A stretch of DNA of 64,000 nucleotides from Fluviicola chungangensis (GTDB lineage: Bacteria; Bacteroidota; Bacteroidia; Flavobacteriales_D; Crocinitomicaceae): positions 186,001 to 250,000 of the forward strand of contig NZ_VLPL01000005.1 in NCBI RefSeq assembly GCF_007558725.1, written 5' to 3'. The notes beneath the pieces were generated by a model. That model worked only from the letters and a program-made list of their open reading frames with translations. It did not search any database and had not been told where the DNA came from. The stretch's first letter is position 1. Each line of letters opens with the position of its first letter. This document shows, piece after piece, positions 9,635 to 18,274 of the stretch. The position numbers and the translations under genes are program-made.

Positions 9635-10717
9635 TTATTTTGTCAATGTGTTTATATTATTCAAATCGGAAAACGATTGCTCCAAACGTTTCACAAATGT
9701 CAATTCGCCTTCGCGCAACCATTTTCTCGGATCATAGTATTTCTTGTTCGGAGCATCTTCCCCTTCCGGATTACCAATTTGCGTTTTCAGGTAATCAATT
9801 TTAGAAGTGACGTAATCACGTACACCTTCCGTAAATGCAAACTGAAGATCGGTATCCAGGTTCATCTTGATTACTCCATACCCGATTGCTTCCCGGATTT
9901 CATCTACCGTAGAACCGGAACCACCATGGAAAACAAAATCCACCGGATTATGGCCTGTATTGAATTTTTCCTGAACGTATTTCTGAGAGTTCAATAAGAT
10001 TTTTGGCGTCAACTTCACATTTCCGGGTTTGTAAACCCCGTGAACATTTCCAAATGCAGCAGCAATCGTAAAACGAGGACTTACTTTCATCAGTTCCTCG
10101 TAAGCATAAGCAACTTCTTCCGGTTGAGTGTATAGTTTGGACGAATCCACGTCGCTGTTATCCACGCCATCTTCTTCCCCACCGGTAATCCCCAATTCGA
10201 TTTCCAAAGTCATTCCCATTTTACTCATACGAGCCAAATACTTCTTGCAAATCGTTATGTTTTCTTCGATCGGTTCTTCTGAAAGATCCAGCATGTGAGA
10301 AGAGTAAAGGGGTTTCCCTGTTTCTTTAAAAAACTGTTCGCCGGCATCCAGCAAGCCGTCCACCCAGGGAAGTAAATTTTTCGCACAATGGTCCGTATGC
10401 AGGATCACCGTTACACCATAAGCTTCAGCCAATGCATGTACGTGTTTCGCACCGGAAATCCCTCCTAAAATAGCAGCCTGTTCGTCTTTATTGGACAAGG
10501 ACTTTCCAGCAAAGAAATGTGCCCCGCCGTTTGAGAACTGGATAATCACCGGTGAATTCAATTTCGCCGCTGTTTCCATTACTGCATTGACCGTAGAAGT
10601 ACTCGTAACGTTTACAGCCGGAAGTGCAAATCCCTTTTCTTTCGCATAGCGAAAAATTTCCTGAACCTCATCTCCGGAGGCAACTCCGGGTTTAATTGAA
10701 TAAGCCATTTTAGTCAT
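9635..10717 (-). CDS. fbaA: Class II fructose-bisphosphate aldolase
   Basis: This enzyme cleaves fructose-1,6-bisphosphate into glyceraldehyde-3-phosphate and dihydroxyacetone phosphate. The 360-aa length is that of class IIA enzymes. Zinc and catalytic motifs are visible: VILHTDHCAKNLLPWVDGL (zinc His and catalytic Asp), LEIELGITGGEEDGVDN (metal Glu), AAAFGNVHGVYKPGNV (zinc His), FHGGSGST (zinc His and phosphate loop) and IKMNLDTDLQ. The second ATG (MAYSIKPG) is an alternative start. accD follows after 9 bases. Confidence 0.97.
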   Translation of the reverse strand: MTKMAYSIKPGVASGDEVQEIFRYAKEKGFALPAVNVTSTSTVNAVMETAAKLNSPVIIQFSNGGAHFFAGKSLSNKDEQAAILGGISGAKHVHALAEAYGVTVILHTDHCAKNLLPWVDGLLDAGEQFFKETGKPLYSSHMLDLSEEPIEENITICKKYLARMSKMGMTLEIELGITGGEEDGVDNSDVDSSKLYTQPEEVAYAYEELMKVSPRFTIAAAFGNVHGVYKPGNVKLTPKILLNSQKYVQEKFNTGHNPVDFVFHGGSGSTVDEIREAIGYGVIKMNLDTDLQFAFTEGVRDYVTSKIDYLKTQIGNPEGEDAPNKKYYDPRKWLREGELTFVKRLEQSFSDLNNINTLTK

Positions 10718-10787
10718 TATTTGGGGTGTAAAAGTAATGAAAAGTGCCGAATATTAAAGTAGAAACCATAAAATTCACACGGAAGTA

Positions 10788-13658
10788 TCAGAATGGAACA
10801 CCGATCCCGAAGTTCAAACGCAATTGGTACAGGTAATTTGGAATATTATCCCGGTAATCTGTACCGTAAATCTGCTCCGCCAGGGTATAGAACTCCGTTT
10901 TCTTAGAGAAAATCCACCGCTCGCCTGTTGGGAAACTAGGATCATGGATCGGAAGCCCCAGGTCAAAACGCAAGATAAAGTACGTGAAGTCAAATCGAAG
11001 TCCATACCCCACAGAGACTCCCAGCTCCTTCAGGAATCGTGCAGATATTTGTCCTCCGGGCCTGTTCACGTCGTTATTCCTGGTCCAGATATTTCCTGCA
11101 TCAATAAACACGGCATGATTTAAAATTCCCCTGGAATTAATCCGGTATTCCAAAGATGCATTGAAGCGGATATCACCGATCTGTGTTGCGATCAGGTTCG
11201 GATCCAGTAATCCCTGATAGGCACCCGGACCAAGAGTTCTTGCAGCCCAACCCCGGTTATCATTTGATCCACCCGCAAAAAACGAATAATCATAAGGAAG
11301 CGATGTCGGAGAGTTTTTCATCGGGAAACCAATTCCGGCCATGGTGCGAAAAGCGATCAGTGTGCGCTTACCCGTTTTGTAGTAGGCCACAATCTTATTG
11401 TCGATCACAGAAAATTGCGAATATGGAATCCCCATGAATAATTTGTGTCCCAGGGTATCGTAATTCGGATTGATGGATGTAATTGCATTCAGGAGATTCC
11501 CGGCAATCGAAAAACTTCCTGAATACGTAACACGCAATTTAGGGATTATTTTATTGGTTTTCAGCAAGTTATCATAGTCAAATGTCAGCTTGAAATCTTC
11601 CCAGATAAATTGGTCCCGGTAGGCATTTTTCAAGAACAAGTCATTCAGCAGTGCCAGTTTTGCAGTGAAATCAGGCTTCGGATCCAATGAAACGTATTTG
11701 ATAACGGATGCTCCCGGAAGACCAAATGAAACAGACTGTGTTTTACCATTTCCCACCAGGAATTTATACAAGTAATTGAATTGGAGAACACTTCTCGCAA
11801 AATCAGGTCGCTGCTGGTAGTTATAAGCCGCAGAAAGTTCCGTTCTCGGCCGTTGTCTCTTTCCCAGAATGGTCACCCCAAAAGGAAACAAGCCCGGAAT
11901 ATCCAGCTTCGCAGAAGGACCGAATTCAAAAGTATTGAAGCTTCTTCCCTGTGTTTTGATCTTATTCCCTTTATCGTCCGTACTAAATACACTGGGGTTG
12001 GATTCAAAACCTCCGGAAACAGAAAAAATGAAGTTCGTTCCCGTTCTGAAAATATTGCGATTGGTATAATTCAGGGACGCACTCAATCCGAGGAACCCGT
12101 TCGAGTTCTTTGCCCGCGGTTCAAAGCTGAAACTTTGTTTCGTGGCTGGCACCAGGTAATAATGCACATGGACGATACCGCTTCCCGGATACGTTTCTAC
12201 AATTTCCGGTTTAATGACAGAAAACAAGTTCAATTGTACCAAGCGTGTAAACGAACGTTCCAGGTAATATTCCTTATAGTAGTTGTCGTTTTCCAGGTAA
12301 TTCTGCGCTTCGATCAGGGTTGGGCTTACAAATGGCTTCCCATTGTAATAGAATACCGCAATCCGGTGCGGATCATAGTCAATACTGTCTTTCTGTTTTC
12401 CCCAGATATTCCGTTCTGTACTTTTCAAATAAACCCGCTTATTTCTCGGCAATCCCAAATCCTTGGTCGCAGGGTCCTCAACTCTTCTCCTTACTTTCTT
12501 GTATAAAAGGGAATCGAGCGAAATAATAAACCCATTTTCTTTTAGATCAAGTCCCCGCCCTGCTACCGTATGCTTGAAATCTCCTCTGTAATTGCTGGTA
12601 TCGGAAAAGTGGAAAAAGACATATTCAATTCGTGTTGAAACATGCGGAATATATTTCACCGAGTTCGGATTATCTTTATCCTGTATCGCACGATCTCCAA
12701 TAAGCACCGTCAGCGTCATTTTCAGTTCTCCATCACTCGAATTCGATGTCCGGGAGGTATCTGCTTTATAACTGACATTAGACTCAACAAACCCGAAATA
12801 AGTCCTGTCGCGAAAATAGCGGGCCAATTCACCTCGATAAGCGCTTAATTTATCCGCATCGAAAGGAAGGTGAATCAGCTTTTTATCGATAATGCTTGCT
12901 TTGAAATCCGTATTCAATCCGTTTTTGTCTGACTCCTTTTCAATAAAACGGTTAAACTCGCCCCGTAATCCCGGATTCTTACAAATCAATTTAATGGTGT
13001 CGATGTAATAACGGTTTCCGGTCTTGATTTCATAATTAGCGATAACCTTCTTTTTCAGCTTGTGTTTGTTGAACATGCGATGAATCGTATCGAAATGGCT
13101 GCTTACCTCGGCATAAAAATACCCCTTTGAGTGCATGTATGCCTGAACCTGAGTCCTGGAGCGGGACATTGCCCCGGTATCGGCAATAACGGGTGCTTCC
13201 CCGAATTTGTATTTGATCAATTGACGCAAAGTCAGGTTCGGATCAAGCGTATCTTTTAATTTGATCTTTTTGTAAATATAATCCGGTGCTCCCTTTCGAA
13301 TAGCCCGTTGCCTCCGTCTTTCATTGATCCGGATCTCGCGTTTGAACCTCTTTTTGTTCTTTTTGTTCAGCCGGTCCAGTTTGTGGAGCCTTCCGCGCTC
13401 TGTTCTGACACTATCAATGGAGTTATAGAGTTTCAGCCTGAAAGGAATGCCCAGTACTCTCAGGTTTGGTTTTTGTTTTAATACCTCTTCCAATTCCGAC
13501 GTACTAATCTTGTCTCCTTCAACCTTAAACTTGTTCTTTTTGAGCAAGTGTTTATTGTCGGGAACCAGTTTTGTGGACAAACATCCCTGAACAGCAAAAG
13601 CAACCGTAAAAATTACGAATAAGTGCTTTAGTTTAAGTTGTTCCAATCCCCTCAACAT
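10788..13658 (-). CDS. tamL: TamL-type BamA/TamA family outer-membrane assembly lipoprotein
   Basis: The product is a large Omp85-superfamily protein. I start it at the ATG ending at 13658 (MLRGLEQLKLKHLFVIFT), because this gives a lipoprotein signal with lipobox AVQGC right after a promoter-like box; an in-frame longer form reaches 13757. The order is the lipid anchor, POTRA-like repeats (about residues 30-470), then a 16-strand beta-barrel (about 560-956) with the Omp85 motifs GGSNDNRGWAAR (VRGY/F-like) and LGVSVGYGLRFDF...LRFDLGLPIHD. In Bacteroidota TamL pairs with TamB to insert outer-membrane proteins. tamB is not in the window. It is divergent from the TrmH-type gene. Confidence 0.85.
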   Translation of the reverse strand: MLRGLEQLKLKHLFVIFTVAFAVQGCLSTKLVPDNKHLLKKNKFKVEGDKISTSELEEVLKQKPNLRVLGIPFRLKLYNSIDSVRTERGRLHKLDRLNKKNKKRFKREIRINERRRQRAIRKGAPDYIYKKIKLKDTLDPNLTLRQLIKYKFGEAPVIADTGAMSRSRTQVQAYMHSKGYFYAEVSSHFDTIHRMFNKHKLKKKVIANYEIKTGNRYYIDTIKLICKNPGLRGEFNRFIEKESDKNGLNTDFKASIIDKKLIHLPFDADKLSAYRGELARYFRDRTYFGFVESNVSYKADTSRTSNSSDGELKMTLTVLIGDRAIQDKDNPNSVKYIPHVSTRIEYVFFHFSDTSNYRGDFKHTVAGRGLDLKENGFIISLDSLLYKKVRRRVEDPATKDLGLPRNKRVYLKSTERNIWGKQKDSIDYDPHRIAVFYYNGKPFVSPTLIEAQNYLENDNYYKEYYLERSFTRLVQLNLFSVIKPEIVETYPGSGIVHVHYYLVPATKQSFSFEPRAKNSNGFLGLSASLNYTNRNIFRTGTNFIFSVSGGFESNPSVFSTDDKGNKIKTQGRSFNTFEFGPSAKLDIPGLFPFGVTILGKRQRPRTELSAAYNYQQRPDFARSVLQFNYLYKFLVGNGKTQSVSFGLPGASVIKYVSLDPKPDFTAKLALLNDLFLKNAYRDQFIWEDFKLTFDYDNLLKTNKIIPKLRVTYSGSFSIAGNLLNAITSINPNYDTLGHKLFMGIPYSQFSVIDNKIVAYYKTGKRTLIAFRTMAGIGFPMKNSPTSLPYDYSFFAGGSNDNRGWAARTLGPGAYQGLLDPNLIATQIGDIRFNASLEYRINSRGILNHAVFIDAGNIWTRNNDVNRPGGQISARFLKELGVSVGYGLRFDFTYFILRFDLGLPIHDPSFPTGERWIFSKKTEFYTLAEQIYGTDYRDNIPNYLYQLRLNFGIGVPF

Positions 13659-13663
13659 ATAGA

Positions 13664-13671
13664 CAAAAATA
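13664..13671 (-). promoter_or_regulatory. -7 box of tamL
   Basis: TATTTTTG on the minus strand exactly matches TAnnTTTG and lies 5 bases before the chosen tamL ATG, giving a nearly leaderless mRNA and supporting the shorter start. Confidence 0.5.
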
Positions 13672-13712
13672 AGAAACCAAAACAAAAATTCATTTAAAAG
13701 ACGTGAATTTGG

Positions 13713-13720
13713 TATGTTTG
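13713..13720 (+). promoter_or_regulatory. -7 box of the TrmH-family gene
   Basis: TATGTTTG on the plus strand matches TAnnTTTG, 10 bases before the GTG start. It is only about 42 bases from the opposite tamL box, so the two promoters share upstream DNA. Confidence 0.5.
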
Positions 13721-13730
13721 ACAAAAAAAA

Positions 13731-14459
13731 GTGGAAGCCCTTTCTAAAGCAAAACAAAAATGGATCCGATCCCTCCAGTTAAAAAAAAACCGGGACCAGG
13801 AAATGCTTTTCGTTGTAGAAGGCGAAAAATCAGTACTTGAGGGACTTTCTGCCTTTGCTTCACAGGTAGAACTGCTTGCTTGTCTTGATGCATTTTATCC
13901 GCAAATTCCGAGCCAATTTCACTCCAAAACTTTTAGCGTCACATCAAAAGAATTGGAACACATCTCCGAATTAAAAACACCGAACAAATGCATCGCCATT
14001 TTTAAACGCCCGGTCCGGGCGCTGTTAAGTAATTGTTTTACGATTGTTCTCGATGGAATCCAGGATCCGGGGAATATGGGAACCATCCTTCGATTGGCAG
14101 ATTGGTTCGGTGTAAAGCAGGTTGTTTGCTCCAAAGACACGGTGGATTGTTACAATTCAAAAGTAATCCAGTCTTCCATGGGAGCAATCTATCGCATACC
14201 GGTTCATTATACAGACCTGGCAAGCTATTTGACACAGACGCCTCAACAGAAATACGGTGCCATGCTGAACGGAACAAATTACAAGAAAATAGATTACCCC
14301 AAAGACGGTATTCTCATTATGGGAAACGAAGGAAAAGGTGTCCGGTCTGAAATCGAAGCGCTGATTGATATTCCTGTAACAATCCCACGATTCGGAGAAG
14401 CAGAATCACTCAATGTAGCCACTGCAACCGCCATTTTATTGGCAGAAATCATTCAGTAA
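13731..14459 (+). CDS. TrmH (SpoU) family RNA 2'-O-methyltransferase
   Basis: The 242-aa product begins at a GTG. It has a short L30e-like substrate-binding N-terminal region (MLFVVEGEKSVLEGL) and a SPOUT catalytic domain with the three knot motifs: IVLDGIQDPGNMGTILRLAD (motif 1, Asn and Arg), ILIMGNEGKGV (motif 2, Glu) and IPRFGEAESLNVATATAILLAE (motif 3). It most likely methylates a ribose in rRNA or tRNA; the exact nucleotide is not predictable. The TPR gene begins two bases after its stop, so they form an operon. Confidence 0.9.
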   Translation: MEALSKAKQKWIRSLQLKKNRDQEMLFVVEGEKSVLEGLSAFASQVELLACLDAFYPQIPSQFHSKTFSVTSKELEHISELKTPNKCIAIFKRPVRALLSNCFTIVLDGIQDPGNMGTILRLADWFGVKQVVCSKDTVDCYNSKVIQSSMGAIYRIPVHYTDLASYLTQTPQQKYGAMLNGTNYKKIDYPKDGILIMGNEGKGVRSEIEALIDIPVTIPRFGEAESLNVATATAILLAEIIQ

Positions 14460-14461
14460 TC

Positions 14462-15442
14462 ATGAAGCTTTTAAGTACCATTCTATTTGTTTTTACGTGT
14501 TCCTTGCTGTATTCCCAGTTTGAAGAAGCTCCGGATACCAGTAAATACGCTTCCTACCGTTTATCGATCCGTATTGCCAATAACCGCATCATTGCCGACA
14601 GCAACAATGCGGAAGCATACATTCAAAGAGGTTACTACCGGAATTTATTGCGGGATTTCGACGGAGCACTCCGGGATATTGACAAGTACCTTTCCCTGAA
14701 GCCGGCTGAAGCTTCCGTTTATAAATCCCGGGCAAAAGTAAACTATGAAAAAGGCGATCTGCAACAAGCGATCAGTGACATCAACAAAGCAATCGAACTC
14801 AAGCCCGATTTTTATGAAGCGATCAACGATCGTTCAACACTATATTACAAAACCGGGAATTACGAAGCATGTAAATCAGACTTACTGGTTTTGCTGAAAC
14901 ACAATCCGGACGATCTTCCGCAGCTTTTATACTTGGGCTATTGTGAAACAAAACTGGAACATTTCGAGAAGGCCATCAGTCATTTCAGGACCATTCTATC
15001 GAAGGATTCGCTTTACAAAGAGGCCTGGAACAATATCGGTTACTGTTATTTCCGGATGGGAGACAACACAAAGGCTCTGGAAGCCATCAACCGTGCCATC
15101 CAGATCGATCCGCGCTACCCGGAAGCATACGAGAAAAGAGCACAGGTGAAAATTGCAGAAAGTGACGGGACCGGAGCATTGGAAGATTTGACCCAAGCCC
15201 TTTCCTTAAACCCTTTTCTTACGACATCGCTGAATAACCGGACGTTGGTTTACATTGCTGCAAAACGATACAATGAAGCTCTGGGAGATATGAACCTGCT
15301 ACTTCAACTGGTATATCCGACACCGGAACTTTTAAGGATTCGCGCCGGTATTTACAAAGAATTGGGAGAGACAAAATTGATGGAAGAAGATTTGATGTTT
15401 GCAGAGGAAATTGAAAATGGACAATTGAAAATTGAAAAGTAG
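14462..15442 (+). CDS. Secreted tetratricopeptide-repeat protein
   Basis: The 326-aa product has a signal peptide (MKLLSTILFVFTCSLLYSQ) and about seven to eight TPR units from residue 45 onward, for example AEAYIQRGYYRNLLRDFDGA, ASVYKSRAKVNYEKGDLQQA, KEAWNNIGYCYFRMGDNTKA and PEAYEKRAQVKIAESDGTGA. It should act as a periplasmic protein-interaction scaffold; the partner is unknown. It is coupled to the methyltransferase gene. The final codons (IENGQLKIEK) are encoded by a copy of the dispersed AATTGAAAA repeat, suggesting the natural C-terminus was altered by that repeat. Confidence 0.8.
   Translation: MKLLSTILFVFTCSLLYSQFEEAPDTSKYASYRLSIRIANNRIIADSNNAEAYIQRGYYRNLLRDFDGALRDIDKYLSLKPAEASVYKSRAKVNYEKGDLQQAISDINKAIELKPDFYEAINDRSTLYYKTGNYEACKSDLLVLLKHNPDDLPQLLYLGYCETKLEHFEKAISHFRTILSKDSLYKEAWNNIGYCYFRMGDNTKALEAINRAIQIDPRYPEAYEKRAQVKIAESDGTGALEDLTQALSLNPFLTTSLNNRTLVYIAAKRYNEALGDMNLLLQLVYPTPELLRIRAGIYKELGETKLMEEDLMFAEEIENGQLKIEK
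15407..15441. repeat. AATTGAAAA-type repeat arm inside the end of the TPR gene
   Basis: The last 35 bases of the TPR gene carry GAAATTGAAAATGGACAATT followed by GAAAATTGAAAAGTAG, the same wording as the intergenic repeats near 19100, 41840, 50530 and 57500. The repeat supplies the last codons and the stop of the gene. Confidence 0.55.
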
Positions 15443-15533
15443 TTCTCAGCAATAATTTCACTATCAAAAAGGCAAATTCCCTGGTTCCGGATGATCGGGA
15501 CTTTGTTCCTTTTGAACCTCTAATGATTTTAAT

Positions 15534-15722
15534 TCAAGAATCCATAGACTTAACCGCTCTCAATTTATCCGCCCAAAAAAAATGTTTGGTATCAATGATC
15601 CCAATCATTTCTAATGCCTTATGGTTCATGAATTTTATTTTTTGCTTCTTTTCATTTTCCCTGGTTACTTTATTCTCAATTCTGTAAGAAAGTTCTTCGA
15701 GTGGTACGCGAATGTCTTTCAT
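15534..15722 (-). CDS. Small hypothetical protein
   Basis: A 62-aa frame begins MKDIRVPLEELSYRIENKV and contains a charged middle (ENEKKQKIKF) and a C-terminal half HFFWADKLRAVKSMD. It has no signal peptide or membrane segment and I recognise no family. It lies alone in the space between the TPR gene and the FAD-dependent oxidoreductase gene. Reasonable amino-acid composition and absence of an opposing gene are the only support, so it may be a remnant of a longer gene. Confidence 0.4.
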   Translation of the reverse strand: MKDIRVPLEELSYRIENKVTRENEKKQKIKFMNHKALEMIGIIDTKHFFWADKLRAVKSMDS

Positions 15723-15855
15723 TTTTAAAACATCGGACCAAAGAACAACATAGCAAATATTCCAACAAACATAACACTGTTTTCAGAGTGTGCTCCCAAA
15801 TAATGAAGCTGTTTGATTTAGGACGGGGGATTAATCAGATTGTATTCAAAGCCAA

Positions 15856-17409
15856 TCAGTTTTGCTCCAGGTATGTTTTTACCGCGTCCGCACACTTCAT
15901 TCCGTCAATTGCTGCGGAAATTATTCCACCTGCATATCCGGCACCTTCTCCACATGGAAATAATCCTTTGGTATTGATACTCATACAGGTTTCGTTGTCT
16001 CGGGGAACAGAAACCGGACTTGACGTGCGCGATTCCGGGGCGTGCAAAACCGCATCATTGGTCAAAAAACCACGCATCTTCCGGTCGAAATCAATAAACG
16101 CCTGCCGCAATCTTTTGGCAATAAAATCGGGAAGTACCGTATTCAAATCTACCGAAACAATTCCCGGCTGATAGGACGTACGCGGGAAGTCGATTGATTT
16201 CCTTCCTTCTACAAAATCTTTCAGGCGCTGGGCAGGAACAGCTTGCGTGCTTCCGGCTGCTTTCCAGCAATCGCGTTCTACTTTTTGTTGAAACTCCAGG
16301 CCTACCAAGGGATTATCCGGAGAATAACCAGGCAATTCACCAGGTTCCACACTCACTACGATGCCTGAATTGGATGTCGGATTATTTCGTTTGGACGGAG
16401 ACCAGCCATTGGTAACTACTTCTCCGTCCGCTGTTGCACAAGGCGCAATGATTCCTCCCGGGCACATACAGAAGGAATAAACCCCTTTATCCTGGACTTG
16501 AGTTACCAGCGAATAAGAAGCCGGCGGAAGGAACCAGTCATTGTGCCGGCCGTGGTATTGAATTTCATCAATAAGCTCCTGCGTATGCTCTACTCTTACT
16601 CCCAGTGCAAATGCCTTCGCCTGAATAGCGACTTGCTTTTCTTTCAGCAGGTAGAAAATATCCCGGGCAGAATGTCCCGTTGCCAGGATCAAGGCATTGC
16701 ATGGGATTTTTGTTTGTTCGTTAATCTCAATTGCCCGAACTGCTCCATCAGTCATTTCAATATCCGTCAGTTTGGATTCAAAATGTACTTCCCCGCCAAA
16801 TTCACGAATACAATTGCGCATCGCTACGATGATTTGAGGCAACTTATTGGTCCCGATATGCGGGTGCGCGTCGACAATAATGTCTTCATGCGCATCAAAA
16901 TGCACAAACCATTTCAGAGCGCGCATCACGTCTCCGCGTTTTTTTGAGCGCGTATATAATTTTCCATCCGAATAAGTTCCGGCTCCACCCTCTCCGAAAC
17001 AATAATTGGATTCGGGATTGACCTGGTGTTCTTTGTTGAGTTTCGCCAAATCCCGTCTTCTGGCACGTACATCCTTTCCTCTCTCAAACACAATCGGTTT
17101 CAGTCCCAGTTCCAGGGCTCTCAGTCCGGCATACAACCCGGCAGGACCAGCCCCGATAATGTGAACTGTTTTGGAATTTTCCGTTACTTTTTGCGGATTG
17201 AATTCCGCGTCAAAAGCGGGAATAATCCCATCCGGAAACACCTCAAAACTTGCATTGATCTTGATGTCGCGTTTACGTGCATCAATGGAACGTTTGTGCC
17301 ATTTATAAGCAAATGAACCGGCGGGAATATTTAATTCACGGGAAATTGCCGAACGGATGAAGAGTTCGTCTTTTGCTTCTTCAGGAGAAAATTGAAATTG
17401 TACCTGCAT
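15856..17409 (-). CDS. FAD-dependent oxidoreductase (COG2509-like)
   Basis: The 517-aa product has a ~85-residue N-terminal domain, then a dinucleotide-binding motif VHIIGAGPAGLYAGLRALEL near residue 97 and ERGKDVRARRRDL as the ribose-binding part. The stretch NYCFGEGGAGTYSDGKLYTR is characteristic of the uncharacterised FAD-dependent dehydrogenase family COG2509. The C-terminal GLFPCGEGAGYAGGIISAAIDG is the second FAD contact. The substrate is unknown. It is 11 bases downstream of porT on the same strand, within a loose minus-strand run that also holds ubiE. Confidence 0.85.
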   Translation of the reverse strand: MQVQFQFSPEEAKDELFIRSAISRELNIPAGSFAYKWHKRSIDARKRDIKINASFEVFPDGIIPAFDAEFNPQKVTENSKTVHIIGAGPAGLYAGLRALELGLKPIVFERGKDVRARRRDLAKLNKEHQVNPESNYCFGEGGAGTYSDGKLYTRSKKRGDVMRALKWFVHFDAHEDIIVDAHPHIGTNKLPQIIVAMRNCIREFGGEVHFESKLTDIEMTDGAVRAIEINEQTKIPCNALILATGHSARDIFYLLKEKQVAIQAKAFALGVRVEHTQELIDEIQYHGRHNDWFLPPASYSLVTQVQDKGVYSFCMCPGGIIAPCATADGEVVTNGWSPSKRNNPTSNSGIVVSVEPGELPGYSPDNPLVGLEFQQKVERDCWKAAGSTQAVPAQRLKDFVEGRKSIDFPRTSYQPGIVSVDLNTVLPDFIAKRLRQAFIDFDRKMRGFLTNDAVLHAPESRTSSPVSVPRDNETCMSINTKGLFPCGEGAGYAGGIISAAIDGMKCADAVKTYLEQN

Positions 17410-17420
17410 TCAAATGGATT

Positions 17421-18143
17421 CTAGCCTTCAAAGATAAGGGAAATCCAAAGCACTTTGTTGTACAGGCGATCGATCGGTTTGGAAACAGGCGAATTATCCT
17501 GGATCAATGAATTCTGGAAACTTTGAGAAAACTTCACTTCAAAACCAAATTTAAAATAGGGAGCAAACCATTCCAATCCACCACCTACTTGTCCCTGAAA
17601 ATCGTTCGCCTTGATCTTAATAAAAGGATCAATGAAGTTTTGTGAAGCGTCTTCCTGTGACTGCAAATCGTAGGAATATTGTCCTCCTACAAGCACATAT
17701 GCCGCAAAATTATTGATCCGCAACGTTCTGAATTGAAGCATTAACGGGAAATCCAGGTTGGTCGAGTTGACACGTTCTTCCTGAAAAATATCTTTTGTAA
17801 CGGAAGGATCCGGATCCTGGTAATAATAGCGAACAGCACGTTCCTGGAAAGATAAGGTTGGAATAAAACGCAAACGAACAACCGGATGCCCGAGCTTAAC
17901 AGTTGTCACGATTCCCACCTGGCCTCCCGGCTGGCGATGCGTTTCAAGCGATTTCAGGTTGTAAGAAGCATAGGCATCATTCACGGGAATGGCCTTAAAA
18001 TTGGCCGAATTGATCCCCAGCATAAACCCAAAATGAATCCAGCGCTCATCAAAGCGTTTATAATTCTTCGGTTTTTCAGGTTGTGCAAAAAGAGTACCCG
18101 TTAGTAAAAGACTGATAATCGTTATGACCCATTTCCCATTCAT
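17421..18143 (-). CDS. porT: Type IX secretion system outer-membrane protein PorT
   Basis: The product is about 240 aa: a signal peptide (MNGKWVITIISLLLTGTLFAQ) followed by an eight-stranded beta-barrel of the PorT/OmpW-like fold, with KNYKRFDERWIHFGFMLGIN, LRFIPTLSFQERAVRYYY and the closing NKVLWISLIFEG. PorT is needed for T9SS export of surface proteins and gliding components. The gene is immediately downstream of ubiE/menG, an order I know from other Bacteroidota. I use the ATG at 18143; a TTG three codons earlier is an unlikely alternative. A second T9SS gene, porQ, and two cargo proteins are in the window. Confidence 0.85.
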   Translation of the reverse strand: MNGKWVITIISLLLTGTLFAQPEKPKNYKRFDERWIHFGFMLGINSANFKAIPVNDAYASYNLKSLETHRQPGGQVGIVTTVKLGHPVVRLRFIPTLSFQERAVRYYYQDPDPSVTKDIFQEERVNSTNLDFPLMLQFRTLRINNFAAYVLVGGQYSYDLQSQEDASQNFIDPFIKIKANDFQGQVGGGLEWFAPYFKFGFEVKFSQSFQNSLIQDNSPVSKPIDRLYNKVLWISLIFEG

Positions 18144-18185
18144 ACTTGTCAAACGCTGTTTGAATTTTTTTATTTTAAAAAAATC

Positions 18186-18274
18186 AGTTCAAAAAGTTTA
18201 AATGTTCAAAAAGTTGAAACTTTGAATCCGTAATAAATGATTGCGTTCCGGATTTGAACCTTTTGAACTTTCAA
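18186..18274. repeat. Inverted repeat of GTTCAAAAAGTT type in the ubiE-porT spacer
   Basis: The left part carries tandem GTTCAAAAAGTT units and ends TTTGAATCCG (about 18187-18230). The right part CCGGATTTGAACC TTTTGAAC (18248-18268) is its imperfect inverse. An RNA of this spacer would fold into a hairpin of roughly 20 paired bases with a 17-base loop. It is A/T rich and separates ubiE from porT. Confidence 0.5.

Noticed and set aside
11781-12506. Plus-strand frame of 241 codons
   Set aside because: It runs antisense through the tamL barrel; no promoter, no recognisable motif and composition of a shadow frame (high Arg, Ser, Ile).
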